A model generated the notes under the pieces. The model had not been told where the DNA came from and did not search any database. It worked only from the letters and a program-made list of their open reading frames with translations. From a virus: DNA of 26,390 nt. Below, piece after piece: positions 13,602 through 20,659 of this stretch (the first letter of the stretch is position 1; every line of letters starts with the position of its first letter). Position numbers and translations under genes: made by a program. The stretch spans positions 1-26,390 of the IMG/VR virus record IMGVR_UViG_3300049811_000048; one strand, written 5' to 3'.

Positions 13602-14083
13602 TGAAAGAGCTTAATGACGCAATGGCGCATCTTGGCCTAGCTGACCGCTGGACCGCCGAGGTTATTGAATTGCACGCCAACGTAGATGGTCATCATATGA
13701 TGGTGCCCATCACTGCGTTTATTCATCGTGATCGTGGCATCGCATTTGGACATGCTAATAGCTTCGACGGTAAGGATGATCCACTTGGATTGTTCACCAC
13801 AGATATCATCCACGTTCCATCACGCAAGCGCATGCTTACGGTTGCCGCGCGGCTTGACGATGCGGCGTCTATTGCACTAATTATCGCATCACTCGCACCA
13901 TGGCAGCAGCACGAGGACGCAGAACTACTGTTAAGCACGGACAAGAACCTACTCATGGCAGTGCTCGCACTCATGCGCAAAGAGTTTACGCTTGTCGTGT
14001 CAGGATCACGAAATGAAAAGCGCCTATACGAACGTGCATCTGCCGTGGCGCGCGCATCGCAAAGCCCCGCTGGCAACGCATGA
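13598..14083 (+). CDS. Protein of unknown function, 161 residues
   Basis: ATGATG at 13598/13601 offers two starts, with AAGGGAG just upstream; the first overlaps the MazG stop. The product starts MMKELNDAMAHLGLADRWTA. It contains a beta-type region (HHMMVPITAFIHRDRGIAFG), a segment DIIHVPSRKRMLTVAARLDD and helical parts further on. It lies between MazG and a deaminase-like gene, so a nucleotide-related role is possible, but no catalytic motif is recognised. Its 3' end overlaps the deaminase gene by 71 bases in another frame. Confidence 0.6.
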   Translation: MMKELNDAMAHLGLADRWTAEVIELHANVDGHHMMVPITAFIHRDRGIAFGHANSFDGKDDPLGLFTTDIIHVPSRKRMLTVAARLDDAASIALIIASLAPWQQHEDAELLLSTDKNLLMAVLALMRKEFTLVVSGSRNEKRLYERASAVARASQSPAGNA

Positions 14084-14465
14084 CTACGCGCATCTAGCGC
14101 ATGCGCAGACAATCGCCGCATCTTCGCCAGTATCACGCTGGCGCATGGGCGCGGTGATTGCAAAGCGTGAGTGTGTGCTTGTAAAGAGCAGCAACCTGCC
14201 ACATGCACACGCAGTGCAGCGACGTTGGCACAAGCTCACTACACACACTCACGCAGAAATTGCTTGTTTAATCAAGTCACGGCCAGACGATATTGCAGAT
14301 GCAACGCTATACGTAAGCAGAGAAACAAGAACCGGGCAGCCATCCTGCACCTATCCATGCGCAGCGTGCTACGCTGCCATACTCACCACACGCCTGCGTT
14401 ATGTAGTCTGCTATGACGAGCAACATCAGCCAGTCAAGCTTGACTTACGCAGCCCCGTGTTATAG
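14013..14465 (+). CDS. Cytidine/deoxycytidylate deaminase-like protein
   Basis: The protein has 150 residues. The zinc-dependent deaminase signature is present: THAEIACLI (His80, Glu82) and YPCAAC (Cys116, Cys119), that is HAE followed by PCxxC with about 30 residues between. The N-terminal SPVSRWRMGAVIAKRECVLV fits the first helix and strand of the fold. The likely reaction is deamination of dCMP to dUMP; substrate cannot be read from sequence and tRNA or free-nucleoside deaminases share the motif. AGGA precedes the ATG at 14013, giving a 71-base overlap with the upstream gene. The deaminase fold needs sequence well upstream of the next Met, so the start must lie in this overlap. Confidence 0.8.
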   Translation: MKSAYTNVHLPWRAHRKAPLATHDYAHLAHAQTIAASSPVSRWRMGAVIAKRECVLVKSSNLPHAHAVQRRWHKLTTHTHAEIACLIKSRPDDIADATLYVSRETRTGQPSCTYPCAACYAAILTTRLRYVVCYDEQHQPVKLDLRSPVL

Positions 14466-14466
14466 T
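14440..14466 (+). promoter_or_regulatory. Candidate promoter with short spacer
   Basis: TTGACT (14440-14445) and TATAGT (14461-14466) are 15 bases apart, with TGT before the -10 (extended form). The short spacer lowers confidence. It overlaps the end of the deaminase gene and precedes the gene at 14493. Confidence 0.45.
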
Positions 14467-14492
14467 ATATAAGCCTGCTGCATGGAGAAGTC

Positions 14493-14708
14493 ATGGCCGA
14501 TGTTATTCGACTACCACCACGCACATTGCGTGGCACACTCAATGGCGCCAAGTGGGAAGTTAAGTATGTCCCGCATACTGGCAAGCATACATGGTGCATC
14601 GAAATCCCGCGCGAACCGTTGATGATTGCAGACAGTGCGGCGACTGCGCATGACGCGCAGCAAGCAGCACTCGCTGCTATTCGCGCATTCCAGAAGAACG
14701 GGAAATGA
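14493..14708 (+). CDS. Small protein of unknown function, 71 residues
   Basis: ATGGAGAAGTC precedes the ATG. The product begins MADVIRLPPRTLRGTLNGAK. It has a beta-type centre (WEVKYVPHTGKHTWCIEIPR) and a C-terminal Ala-rich helix. The last bases overlap the next start (ATGA). It may be a small nucleic-acid-binding protein, judged only by its basic strands. It follows the candidate promoter at 14440. Confidence 0.6.
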   Translation: MADVIRLPPRTLRGTLNGAKWEVKYVPHTGKHTWCIEIPREPLMIADSAATAHDAQQAALAAIRAFQKNGK

Positions 14709-15013
14709 AAGACACACCGTTCAGCCGTCAGCTATTCATTGACATGAGCGTTGCTGAGCAAGACGCATTCCTTGCAGGAGTGCGCGAGCGCAGGCTTACG
14801 TCATTACGCAAGTATGAGGATATGCAACGTGCGAAGAAGTTAGCGAAGGACGAAGCTGCCCGCGCGAAGATTGACAAGCTTGTCGAACGCTTCGAGAAGC
14901 AGCTTGCTGCTGTAGATAAAGCATACGAGAAGCTAGAGAAGATCGCGCTGGATATGCAAGTGCTCGGACAATTCTTGGAGCAGGAGGCTGAGAGTGGGAC
15001 CAATCTCTCTTAA
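14705..15013 (+). CDS. Coiled-coil protein of unknown function
   Basis: The 102-residue product begins MKDTPFSRQLFIDMSVAEQD. From about residue 25 onward it is highly helical and charged (AKKLAKDEAARAKIDKLVER, then KQLAAVDKAYEKLEKIALDM), a probable coiled coil that would oligomerise. Small coiled-coil proteins next to recombination genes can be annealing or regulatory partners, but this is not shown. The ATG overlaps the preceding stop, and the 3' end overlaps the next gene by 20 bases. Confidence 0.65.
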   Translation: MKDTPFSRQLFIDMSVAEQDAFLAGVRERRLTSLRKYEDMQRAKKLAKDEAARAKIDKLVERFEKQLAAVDKAYEKLEKIALDMQVLGQFLEQEAESGTNLS

Positions 15014-15293
15014 GATCGCAGCATACCGCAAGGACGGCGGCGATCCACGACTGTGCGAAATCCTCTACATGATCGGTGAGAAACAAGTCGCGCTTAATCA
15101 AGCGATGACGCAGATTGCTAATCAGTTTGCAGAGCTGGCGCGGCTGATGAACATGCAATCAACGGTGATGAATAACCTAGTCGCAAGTGAGACTGCTAAG
15201 CGTGCGCGCATGACTGGCATTAGCGTTGCCGCCGATCCAATCCTATCAGGAGAAGCAGATGCGGATAATCTACCGCCTAGCCCGGGTCGATGA
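14994..15293 (+). CDS. Helical protein of unknown function, GTG start
   Basis: The product begins with GTG at 14994, preceded by AGGAGG six bases upstream; no other in-frame start fits better. It has 99 residues, starting MGPISLKIAAYRKDGGDPRL. The central part (ALNQAMTQIANQFAELARLM) is helical. The C-terminus (GEADADNLPPSPGR) is unstructured and overlaps the next gene, whose AGGAG is inside this coding region. It is probably co-translated with the coiled-coil protein upstream; they could form a complex. Confidence 0.6.
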   Translation: MGPISLKIAAYRKDGGDPRLCEILYMIGEKQVALNQAMTQIANQFAELARLMNMQSTVMNNLVASETAKRARMTGISVAADPILSGEADADNLPPSPGR

Positions 15294-16344
15294 TCGGCAT
15301 CTGCCGACATTCGACTTCACTAAGCTAAGTGCGATCAACACGTGTCCCACATGGGGCATCATGCGCTACACGCACCATAAGACTATGAGCTATGGCGGGC
15401 GTGCTATGGCACTAGAAGCAGGCAAGCTGTTGCATGATTGCTTTAGCGTAGTGCGCTTGTATCAGCTTGGCATTGTGCAAGAGCTTCCACATCTCATGCA
15501 CTACCATGGCGTGCGCTTGTTTGGTGCGGATCGCTGGAATGAAATCTACAGTGATAGTGACAGCGATGAACACTCGCGTGCGGCAACACGCCTATGCTGG
15601 CGCGTCATGGAGACAGCTAATTGGGTAGATGATCCAGACGACAAGAAGCGCACGTATGCTGCGATGGAAAGCTGCATTGCGTATTACTGCCAGCGATGGG
15701 ACTTCAAGCGTTATCCAGTATGGGTGCGTGATGCTGCCGATCCGAAGGCGGATGTCGGGATTGAAATCCCGTTTGATGTTGTAGTGACTATTGAGAACAC
15801 AGACGAGGTTCCATACGCGACTAGTATTGATGGTGAAGCATGCTATCCAATGGTGCAATTCCGCCTAACCGGTCGTATTGATGGACTACACGTGGACAAG
15901 GACGGCGCGCTTATTCTACAAGAGAACAAGACTGGCAAGGTGGATAACGTCTGGCGCCGTGCGATTGAAATGTCGCATCAGCCAACAGGCTACTGCGTAG
16001 CTGCGTCTGCGTTCACTGGTGAGCACGTCTCGCGTGGACTGATGATCGGATTATCACTGCCGCTTGGCAAGAGTGTTGTTGACAGCGTAGCATATCAACC
16101 GATCGAACGCCCGCAGCACATGTTTGACACATGGGCCAGATGGGTGTATCATACTGTTGAGTTGCATGAGCAATACGTAGGCGATGTGCGTAAAGCGCCT
16201 CGCTATACGCATAGCTGCAATCGCTACTTCCGCCCGTGTTCCCTGCTACCATTCTGCACAGCTGATGCGGACGAACAGCAGTGGATCATGGCGGACATGC
16301 ACACGGATGAATGGTCGCCACTAGGAGAAGAAGCTGGTGAATGA
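15259..16344 (+). CDS. Cas4-like PD-(D/E)XK nuclease with predicted 4Fe-4S cluster
   Basis: The protein has 361 residues from ATG 15259 after ATCAGGAG. Nuclease motifs are His60 in GKLLHD (motif I), Asp208 in RLTGRIDGL, Glu222-x-Lys224 in LILQENKTG and a later Gln241-containing helix. Four cysteines fit an iron-sulfur site as in Cas4/AddB: Cys29 (INTCPTW) at the N-terminus and Cys320, Cys327 and Cys333 (C-x6-C-x5-C) near the C-terminus. Enzymes of this kind degrade or resect DNA ends. No CRISPR array is in the window. With the adjoining Sak4-like ATPase and SSB-like protein it suits a phage recombination or replication-end-processing role. It overlaps the next gene by eight bases. Confidence 0.82.
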   Translation: MRIIYRLARVDDRHLPTFDFTKLSAINTCPTWGIMRYTHHKTMSYGGRAMALEAGKLLHDCFSVVRLYQLGIVQELPHLMHYHGVRLFGADRWNEIYSDSDSDEHSRAATRLCWRVMETANWVDDPDDKKRTYAAMESCIAYYCQRWDFKRYPVWVRDAADPKADVGIEIPFDVVVTIENTDEVPYATSIDGEACYPMVQFRLTGRIDGLHVDKDGALILQENKTGKVDNVWRRAIEMSHQPTGYCVAASAFTGEHVSRGLMIGLSLPLGKSVVDSVAYQPIERPQHMFDTWARWVYHTVELHEQYVGDVRKAPRYTHSCNRYFRPCSLLPFCTADADEQQWIMADMHTDEWSPLGEEAGE

Positions 16345-17161
16345 AATCACACTAGGGCAAGCAACAGTCACACCGCTTACACAGAAGCGTGAGCGCATGA
16401 CTATGCTTCTGTGGGGTAAACCTGCGTGCGGCAAGACAGTCTTTGCGTCAACGGCGCCAGGAAAAAAGTTAATCCTACTATTCGATCCGAACGGCACTGC
16501 GTCTATTCGCAAGCGCGATGATATCCTTGTCGTTGATCTATCCACGTATCCACTAAACAAGCTACAAGACTTTCGACAAGGCACGTCATTCGAGCGTGAT
16601 CTAGTGCAGCTTATTCGTGACGAGAAGATTGAGACTGTCGTGCTAGACAGCCTCACGTCATTCTCGCAGCTTGCGCTAGAGTATGCAATCAAGCATCCGA
16701 CTAGCAGCGGTAAGGAGTTTAAGGCATCGCTAGAGATGCCCGGGCTCAAGGCATACGGCACTCGCACTAGCGCAATCATCGCGCTATGCCTGATGGTAGA
16801 GATGGCTGCGCGCAGTAACAACGCGCACCTAATCTACATTGCGCATGACAAGGAGGAGTATAACGACAAGGGTGAAGTCGAGGAGATTACCATCTCACTG
16901 CGCGGACAGGCAAGCGAAGCTGTGCCTCCGCGCATTAGTGAAATCTGGCGCATCGAAGATGATGGCAAGCAGCGCTGGATTTACGTGCGCAACCATGGCA
17001 AGTTTAAGCCCATGCGCACACGCATGTTCGCAACGCCTGACGGCATTACAAGGATGAAGCTTACCTATGACCAAGACAAGCAGCAAGGCACCACGCTCGA
17101 AGCGCTCTACCAAGCGTGGGAAGCAAATGGCTTCGACAAGCTTACTCTCCCCGCGAGTTAG
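16337..17161 (+). CDS. Sak4-like RecA-family P-loop ATPase
   Basis: The 274-residue product starts with GTG at 16337, ten bases after TAGGAG; the following ATG is in another frame. Walker A is GKPACGKT (residues 27-34) and Walker B VVLDS (101-105), both in the compact RecA-type core. The remainder (for example NAHLIYIAHDKEEY and the arginine-containing beta strands) fits phage Sak4/nucleotide-binding proteins, which are ssDNA-stimulated annealing or strand-exchange factors. Position beside the Cas4-like nuclease and an SSB-like gene is the usual company of this family. A DnaB-like loader is a less likely alternative. Confidence 0.8.
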   Translation: MNEITLGQATVTPLTQKRERMTMLLWGKPACGKTVFASTAPGKKLILLFDPNGTASIRKRDDILVVDLSTYPLNKLQDFRQGTSFERDLVQLIRDEKIETVVLDSLTSFSQLALEYAIKHPTSSGKEFKASLEMPGLKAYGTRTSAIIALCLMVEMAARSNNAHLIYIAHDKEEYNDKGEVEEITISLRGQASEAVPPRISEIWRIEDDGKQRWIYVRNHGKFKPMRTRMFATPDGITRMKLTYDQDKQQGTTLEALYQAWEANGFDKLTLPAS

Positions 17162-17435
17162 TTCTACGCAGCGAGCAGAAGACAAAGCTCTGCGTGCTTG
17201 CCGCAACAGTATTACAGAGATGATTAACTGCCTTGCTACAGCAGAGGCGCACATGTTTGACGCAATGGACGCGCTTGCTAGCACTCGCCACGAATGGCGA
17301 GGCAAGGCGATCATCGAGGCATTCGACGGCTTTGTGCAGACGAACGATTTGCGCAACGCAATTGACCGCATCATGGATGATGTAATCGAACAACGCGTTT
17401 ACATCAACCCCACTTTCACGCGCCCCAAGGGCTAG
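17127..17435 (+). CDS. Helical protein of unknown function (start uncertain)
   Basis: The ATG at 17127 follows GTGGGAAG and overlaps the preceding gene by 35 bases. An in-frame ATG at 17067 would extend it by 20 basic residues with a 95-base overlap, and ATG 17220 would remove 31 residues and all overlap. The clearly protein-like part is NSITEMINCLATAEAHMFDA onwards, a helical segment, then RNAIDRIMDDVIEQRV. No family is recognised. It may assist the ATPase upstream. The end is followed by a palindrome-rich 96-base leader. Confidence 0.5.
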   Translation: MASTSLLSPRVSSTQRAEDKALRACRNSITEMINCLATAEAHMFDAMDALASTRHEWRGKAIIEAFDGFVQTNDLRNAIDRIMDDVIEQRVYINPTFTRPKG

Positions 17436-17455
17436 TAGCCCGGCGCTGGAAGGCA

Positions 17456-17516
17456 CGCTAGATGTAGCGGTTGCGTCTAGCGCGTCACTATGCTACAACC
17501 GCGGTTCCTCTAGAGG
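17456..17516. promoter_or_regulatory. Cluster of palindromes before the SSB-like gene
   Basis: CGCTAGA/TCTAGCG (17456-17462, 17476-17482) is followed by AACCGCGGTT (17497-17506) and CCTCTAGAGG (17507-17516). TGTAGC (17463-17468) can also pair with GCTACA (17492-17497), and GCGGTTG (17467-17473) with CAACCGC (17496-17502), so alternative RNA hairpins compete. The last palindrome abuts the ribosome site of the next gene. Confidence 0.45.
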
Positions 17517-17531
17517 GAAGAAGGTAATACA

Positions 17532-17963
17532 ATGGCTGAAGATATCTCACCAGTATTTGAGTTTGAGACTGACATTAACGACGCGGCACCACCGCCGCCG
17601 CTGCCGGAAGCGGAGTATCCTGCTACGGTGCAGGCCGTCGAGATGACGAAGAACAAGAAGGGGCAGCCTATGGCTGTCATCTCTCTTCTTATCTCCGCAT
17701 CTGCTTATCCGCCTGACTTCGCGGATGGCGATCCTGATGGCACGGTGCTGCGTGACTATCGGACAGTGCACACTGAGCGTCGTCTGCTGTATCTAAACAA
17801 GCAGACGATGAACGCCTATGGGGTCCGCATCAAGCGCCGTGGCGATGGCACCTCCTCCATTGACATGAACGACCTACAGGGTCAGGACGTGCTTGTTACG
17901 GTAAAGCATGGCGAGTATCAGGGCCGGACCACTGTCGGCGTCGGCAGCGTCCGCCCCCGGTAA
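17532..17963 (+). CDS. DUF669-like / ssDNA-binding-type protein
   Basis: The 143-residue product begins MAEDISPVFEFETDINDAAP. Early residues PEAEYPATVQAVEMTKNKKG, then PMAVISLLISA, and DLQGQDVLVTVKHGEYQGR near the end recall the DUF669-type phage proteins, with an SSB-like beta-barrel order of G-Y-x-A-x-V, T-x-x-G-x-P and D-L-x-G. Such genes usually sit beside Sak-type recombinases and nucleases, as here. The probable role is binding single-stranded DNA during replication or recombination. Ribosome site GAAGG before the ATG at 17532. Codon use is rich in C-ending codons, as in the next gene. Family assignment is by pattern only. Confidence 0.65.
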   Translation: MAEDISPVFEFETDINDAAPPPPLPEAEYPATVQAVEMTKNKKGQPMAVISLLISASAYPPDFADGDPDGTVLRDYRTVHTERRLLYLNKQTMNAYGVRIKRRGDGTSSIDMNDLQGQDVLVTVKHGEYQGRTTVGVGSVRPR

Positions 17964-17991
17964 AAATCAGCGCGGCAGCCTCACATTTCTA

Positions 17992-18020
17992 TTGACGCTG
18001 CCGCGCTCTCTTACTATGTT
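17992..18020 (+). promoter_or_regulatory. Sigma70-like promoter
   Basis: TTGACG (17992-17997), 17 bases, TATGTT (18015-18020). It is identical in its -10 to the 8701 promoter, without the TGn extension. It drives the small basic protein at 18065. Confidence 0.7.
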
Positions 18021-18064
18021 CAACCCACGGCACGAACGCCGCTGATATGAAGGAACAGACTACC

Positions 18065-18319
18065 ATGGCTCGCACTCCCAAGGCTGCCGCTGACGGCACT
18101 CCCGCCAAGCCCGCTCGTCCTGCCGGTCCTCTCACTGTCTTCGCCATCCTTCGCGAAGGCGCCGACAAGGCGGCCATCAAGGCGTCCATCGCCAAGGTGA
18201 CGACCAACAAGGCGGAGCTTTTCAAGCTTCTCTCTAATGAGGACGCTGGCGCCTCTTTCATCTCGTTCACTGTCGAGCGCGGCAAGCGTGGCAGCAAGGA
18301 TGAAGTGTCGGTTGACTAA
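18065..18319 (+). CDS. Small basic Ala/Lys/Pro-rich protein
   Basis: AAGGAACAGACTACC precedes the ATG at 18065, which is favoured over the in-frame ATG at 18047. The 84-residue product has a disordered basic start (MARTPKAAADGTPAKPARPA) and then a compact alpha/beta part (VFAILREGADKAAIKASIAK; FISFTVERGKRGSKDEVSVD). The composition suits a nucleic-acid-binding protein. It has its own promoter, strong codon bias and a structured 3' region with a strong terminator, all consistent with high expression. Function unknown. Confidence 0.7.
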   Translation: MARTPKAAADGTPAKPARPAGPLTVFAILREGADKAAIKASIAKVTTNKAELFKLLSNEDAGASFISFTVERGKRGSKDEVSVD

Positions 18320-18342
18320 CGCGCGCAAGTCGCATACGCCTC

Positions 18343-18363
18343 TGCTTTGTGAAATGCAAAGCA
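18343..18363 (+). repeat. Inverted repeat after the small basic protein gene
   Basis: TGCTTTG (18343-18349) and CAAAGCA (18357-18363) flank TGAAATG. It resembles TGCTTT-ATGC-AAAGCA in the leader near 8764. It is probably a 3'-end hairpin of the upstream transcript. Confidence 0.45.
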
Positions 18364-18373
18364 TGTCTCTGGG

Positions 18374-18409
18374 GTTTGACTAGATCAAACGTGTGCGACT
18401 AGTTACACA
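18374..18409. promoter_or_regulatory. Two CTAG-centred palindromes, candidate operator
   Basis: GTTTGA-CTAGA-TCAAAC (18374-18390) and TGTG-CG-ACTAGT-TA-CACA (18392-18409) lie side by side, with dyad centres about 18.5 bases apart. The first contains TTGACT (18376-18381), a possible -35; the -10 region is weak. They lie 110-150 bases before a ribbon-helix-helix regulator gene, a plausible autoregulator. Confidence 0.5.
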
Positions 18410-18442
18410 GTGCTAGCTGAACCGTCCGCCGGAGGCTAGCAC
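18410..18442 (+). repeat. GTGCTAGC stem-loop
   Basis: GTGCTAGC (18410-18417) pairs with GCTAGCAC (18435-18442) around a 17-base G/C-rich loop. It comes directly before the terminator hairpin, so a transcript here would fold into two successive hairpins. Confidence 0.6.
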
Positions 18443-18449
18443 ATGTGGA

Positions 18450-18485
18450 GAGAGGCGAGTGGTCGCAACACTCGCCTCTCTTTTT
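18450..18485 (+). terminator. Rho-independent terminator
   Basis: GAGAGGCGAGTG (18450-18461) and CACTCGCCTCTC (18469-18480) form a perfect 12-base stem with loop GTCGCAA, followed at once by TTTTT. It is the clearest intrinsic terminator in the window and separates the SSB/small basic protein unit from the helicase/polymerase unit. Confidence 0.9.
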
Positions 18486-18520
18486 ACGCACATTTGTCAT
18501 ACGAATTTGGAGGCATCCTA

Positions 18521-18769
18521 GTGGCAGCGAAGCTCCACCTGGCAATCCCGCATCCAGTGCCGCAAGGACACAGGCGCGGGCTAGAAGGCTATGAGCATGC
18601 AGGCAAGGTTGCATCTGTTCGCATGACAGTGGATGACTACGTGCTGCTTGCAGAAGAAGCAGCAGAATACGGCATGACACCATCGGCGCTAATGCGCTGG
18701 ATCACCATGCACGCAGTGCAACAGCTGCGACAGCAGCGAACACATGAGAAGATTGAGGTAACACCATGA
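18521..18769 (+). CDS. Ribbon-helix-helix DNA-binding protein
   Basis: The start is GTG at 18521, seven bases after GGAGG. An open frame reaching back to 18443 would begin inside the terminator and is rejected. Of 82 residues, about 30-75 read as beta strand ASVRMTV, helix DDYVLLAEEAAEYG and helix PSALMRWITMHAVQQL, the order of an Arc/MetJ-type ribbon-helix-helix dimer. Such proteins are usually repressors. Candidate operators lie just upstream at 18374-18409. The stop overlaps the helicase start (ATGA), so regulator and helicase are co-translated. Confidence 0.65.
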   Translation: MAAKLHLAIPHPVPQGHRRGLEGYEHAGKVASVRMTVDDYVLLAEEAAEYGMTPSALMRWITMHAVQQLRQQRTHEKIEVTP

Positions 18770-20070
18770 GCGATGTGACGCTTGAGATGCTTGATGAAAA
18801 GCAGCGAGAGGCAGTAGATCGCTGCCTAGATACTAACCGCCGCTGCGTTGCAGTTACAGGCGAAGCTGGAAGCGGTAAGACGACTATCATCAAGTTTGTG
18901 TATCAGGCGCTGACAGAAGCGGGTTACAGCGTTGCACTATGCGCGCCTACAGGCAAGGCTGCCAAGCGCATCCGCGAAGCTACTGGCATCTTCGCGCAGA
19001 CTATGCACAAGCTGCTAGAGTTTACCGCTCCTACGGACATTGATCCGAAGACTGGTCGCCCATACGGGCGCACATTCCCACGCCGTGATGCGCAAAACAA
19101 GCTTGACGTTGATGTAATCATCGGCGACGAGTATGCGATGGTTAACCGCGATATGCACAAGTGCATGATCGAAGCCATGCCTTCCGGCTCTCGCCTACTC
19201 GCATTCGGTGATGACCAGCAGCTTCCTCCCATCGAAGATGGCAAGACGGAATACAAAAACGGCAAGCCCGTATCCGCATTCAGCTTGCTGATTGACAAGT
19301 TTGGTGTGCGCCTCGGCGCATCGCATCGCCAAAGCGAAGGCAGTGATGTGTTGTTCAATGCACATCGCATTCGCGCTGGCATGATGGTGCAGGCGCGTGA
19401 TAAGTTTCGCGTTGTCACCACGGATGATCTAGTTAACAAGGTGCTGCAAGCGTGCGGTGACATTGACGTAGCATCCATGCACAATCAAATTCTCACGCCA
19501 GCCAATCGCTCCTGGATTGGAACGCAAGCGCTGAACAATTCCATTCAAGCATTCTTGTGGGCAGATCGTGACGAGCAGCCGACATACAAACCTATGCGCT
19601 GGAAGAATGAAAAGACTGGTAAGGGCGCACCGCCCATCGTGCTAGGCGTCGGCGACAAGGTAATCATCACACGCAACTGTTACGATATTGAATGCAGTGA
19701 TGGCACGAAGGGCGTGTATAATGGCGAGATGGGCATCGTTAAAGAGATTACCGAGCTCGAAGAAATCGTGCTTGATCTAGGTGATCGCATTGCGACTATG
19801 CCTTACGCAATGGAAGTTGCAATCGAAGGGCGCGTGTATATCAACTATCCGCACCGCGACATTGATCTAGGCTACGCCATTACAACGCACAAGGCACAGG
19901 GCAGTGAGTTTGAGCATGTCATCGTCGTGCTAGGCAAGAGCGTATTCGGCATGCTCAATCGTCGTAATCTATACACAGCAGTCACGCGTGCGCGCGAGAG
20001 TGTGCAGATTGTGACTGATCGCGTAGGACTAGCAACAGCTATTCGTCAAGCAGAACAGAAGGAGTGGTAA
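18766..20070 (+). CDS. RecD/Dda-like SF1B DNA helicase
   Basis: The 434-residue protein shows most SF1 helicase motifs in order: I GEAGSGKTT (32-40), Ia APTGKAAKR (60-68), II IIGDEYAMV (about 118-126), III LAFGDDQQLPP (145-155), V THKAQGSEF (374-382) and VI LYTAVTRAR (402-410). This combination is typical of RecD2/Dda-type 5'-3' helicases, which unwind DNA at replication or recombination forks. The length matches a single-polypeptide phage member without the long N-terminal domain of bacterial RecD2. It is the second gene of the replication unit, coupled to the ribbon-helix-helix gene and followed one base later by a kinase-like gene. Confidence 0.9.
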   Translation: MSDVTLEMLDEKQREAVDRCLDTNRRCVAVTGEAGSGKTTIIKFVYQALTEAGYSVALCAPTGKAAKRIREATGIFAQTMHKLLEFTAPTDIDPKTGRPYGRTFPRRDAQNKLDVDVIIGDEYAMVNRDMHKCMIEAMPSGSRLLAFGDDQQLPPIEDGKTEYKNGKPVSAFSLLIDKFGVRLGASHRQSEGSDVLFNAHRIRAGMMVQARDKFRVVTTDDLVNKVLQACGDIDVASMHNQILTPANRSWIGTQALNNSIQAFLWADRDEQPTYKPMRWKNEKTGKGAPPIVLGVGDKVIITRNCYDIECSDGTKGVYNGEMGIVKEITELEEIVLDLGDRIATMPYAMEVAIEGRVYINYPHRDIDLGYAITTHKAQGSEFEHVIVVLGKSVFGMLNRRNLYTAVTRARESVQIVTDRVGLATAIRQAEQKEW

Positions 20071-20071
20071 T

Positions 20072-20659
20072 ATGCCTAAGCTAATCCTACTCAACGGTCC
20101 TCCACGCAGCGGCAAGGATGAATGCGCAAAGCATCTATTCAAGCTACCGCTGACCAAACATCGCGCCGGAATGTTCCCTCATTGGTTCCGCATGTCGCAG
20201 CCTATCAAGGATGCAGTTAAAGTGATGTGGGACATGACGAGTGAAGAAGTCGCGCTGCTAGAGAAGCACAAGGAGAAGGAGCAGAAAGGCTTTGCAGGCA
20301 AGAGTTATCGCCAAGTGCAGATCAGCCTATCCGAAGACTGGATGAAGCAGCAATTCGGCCCACGCATCTTTGGCGAGTTAGCGCTGCGTCGTATCAAGAA
20401 GAGCATCGCAGAAGTATTCGTATGTTCCGACTGCGGCTTTCCAGAAGAAGTCGTCCCGCTGTTTGAGATGTTCAGCAAGGATGACATTCTACTCGTCAAG
20501 CTGCATCGTCCTGGATACACGTTCGCAGGAGATAGCCGCAGCTACATTCGCATTCCTGGCGTGCGTGAAGTGCATGTGCAGAATGACAGCACGCTAGGTC
20601 ATCTAACAATGCAAGTCGAAACTCTCGTGCGAGCATGGGTGAATGGCGAAGCTGAGTGA
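20072..20659 (+). CDS. P-loop nucleotide kinase-like protein
   Basis: The 195-residue protein begins MPKLILLNGPPRSGKDECAK; Walker A is GPPRSGKD (residues 9-16). A Lys/Glu-rich helical segment follows at about 55-75, and later VFVCSDCGFPEEV and ILLVKLHRPG. The layout matches phage deoxynucleoside-monophosphate kinases (T4 gp1-like) as far as can be read. The function would be phosphorylation of dNMPs for the phage DNA polymerase encoded next. AAGGAGTGGTAAT precedes the ATG. The substrate is not determined, and the 3' end overlaps the polymerase gene by 17 bases. Confidence 0.7.
   Translation: MPKLILLNGPPRSGKDECAKHLFKLPLTKHRAGMFPHWFRMSQPIKDAVKVMWDMTSEEVALLEKHKEKEQKGFAGKSYRQVQISLSEDWMKQQFGPRIFGELALRRIKKSIAEVFVCSDCGFPEEVVPLFEMFSKDDILLVKLHRPGYTFAGDSRSYIRIPGVREVHVQNDSTLGHLTMQVETLVRAWVNGEAE

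Noticed and set aside
15259-16344. CRISPR adaptation module suggested by the Cas4-like gene
   Set aside because: No repeat-spacer array, Cas1 or Cas2 in the window; such nucleases are common in phage recombination modules.
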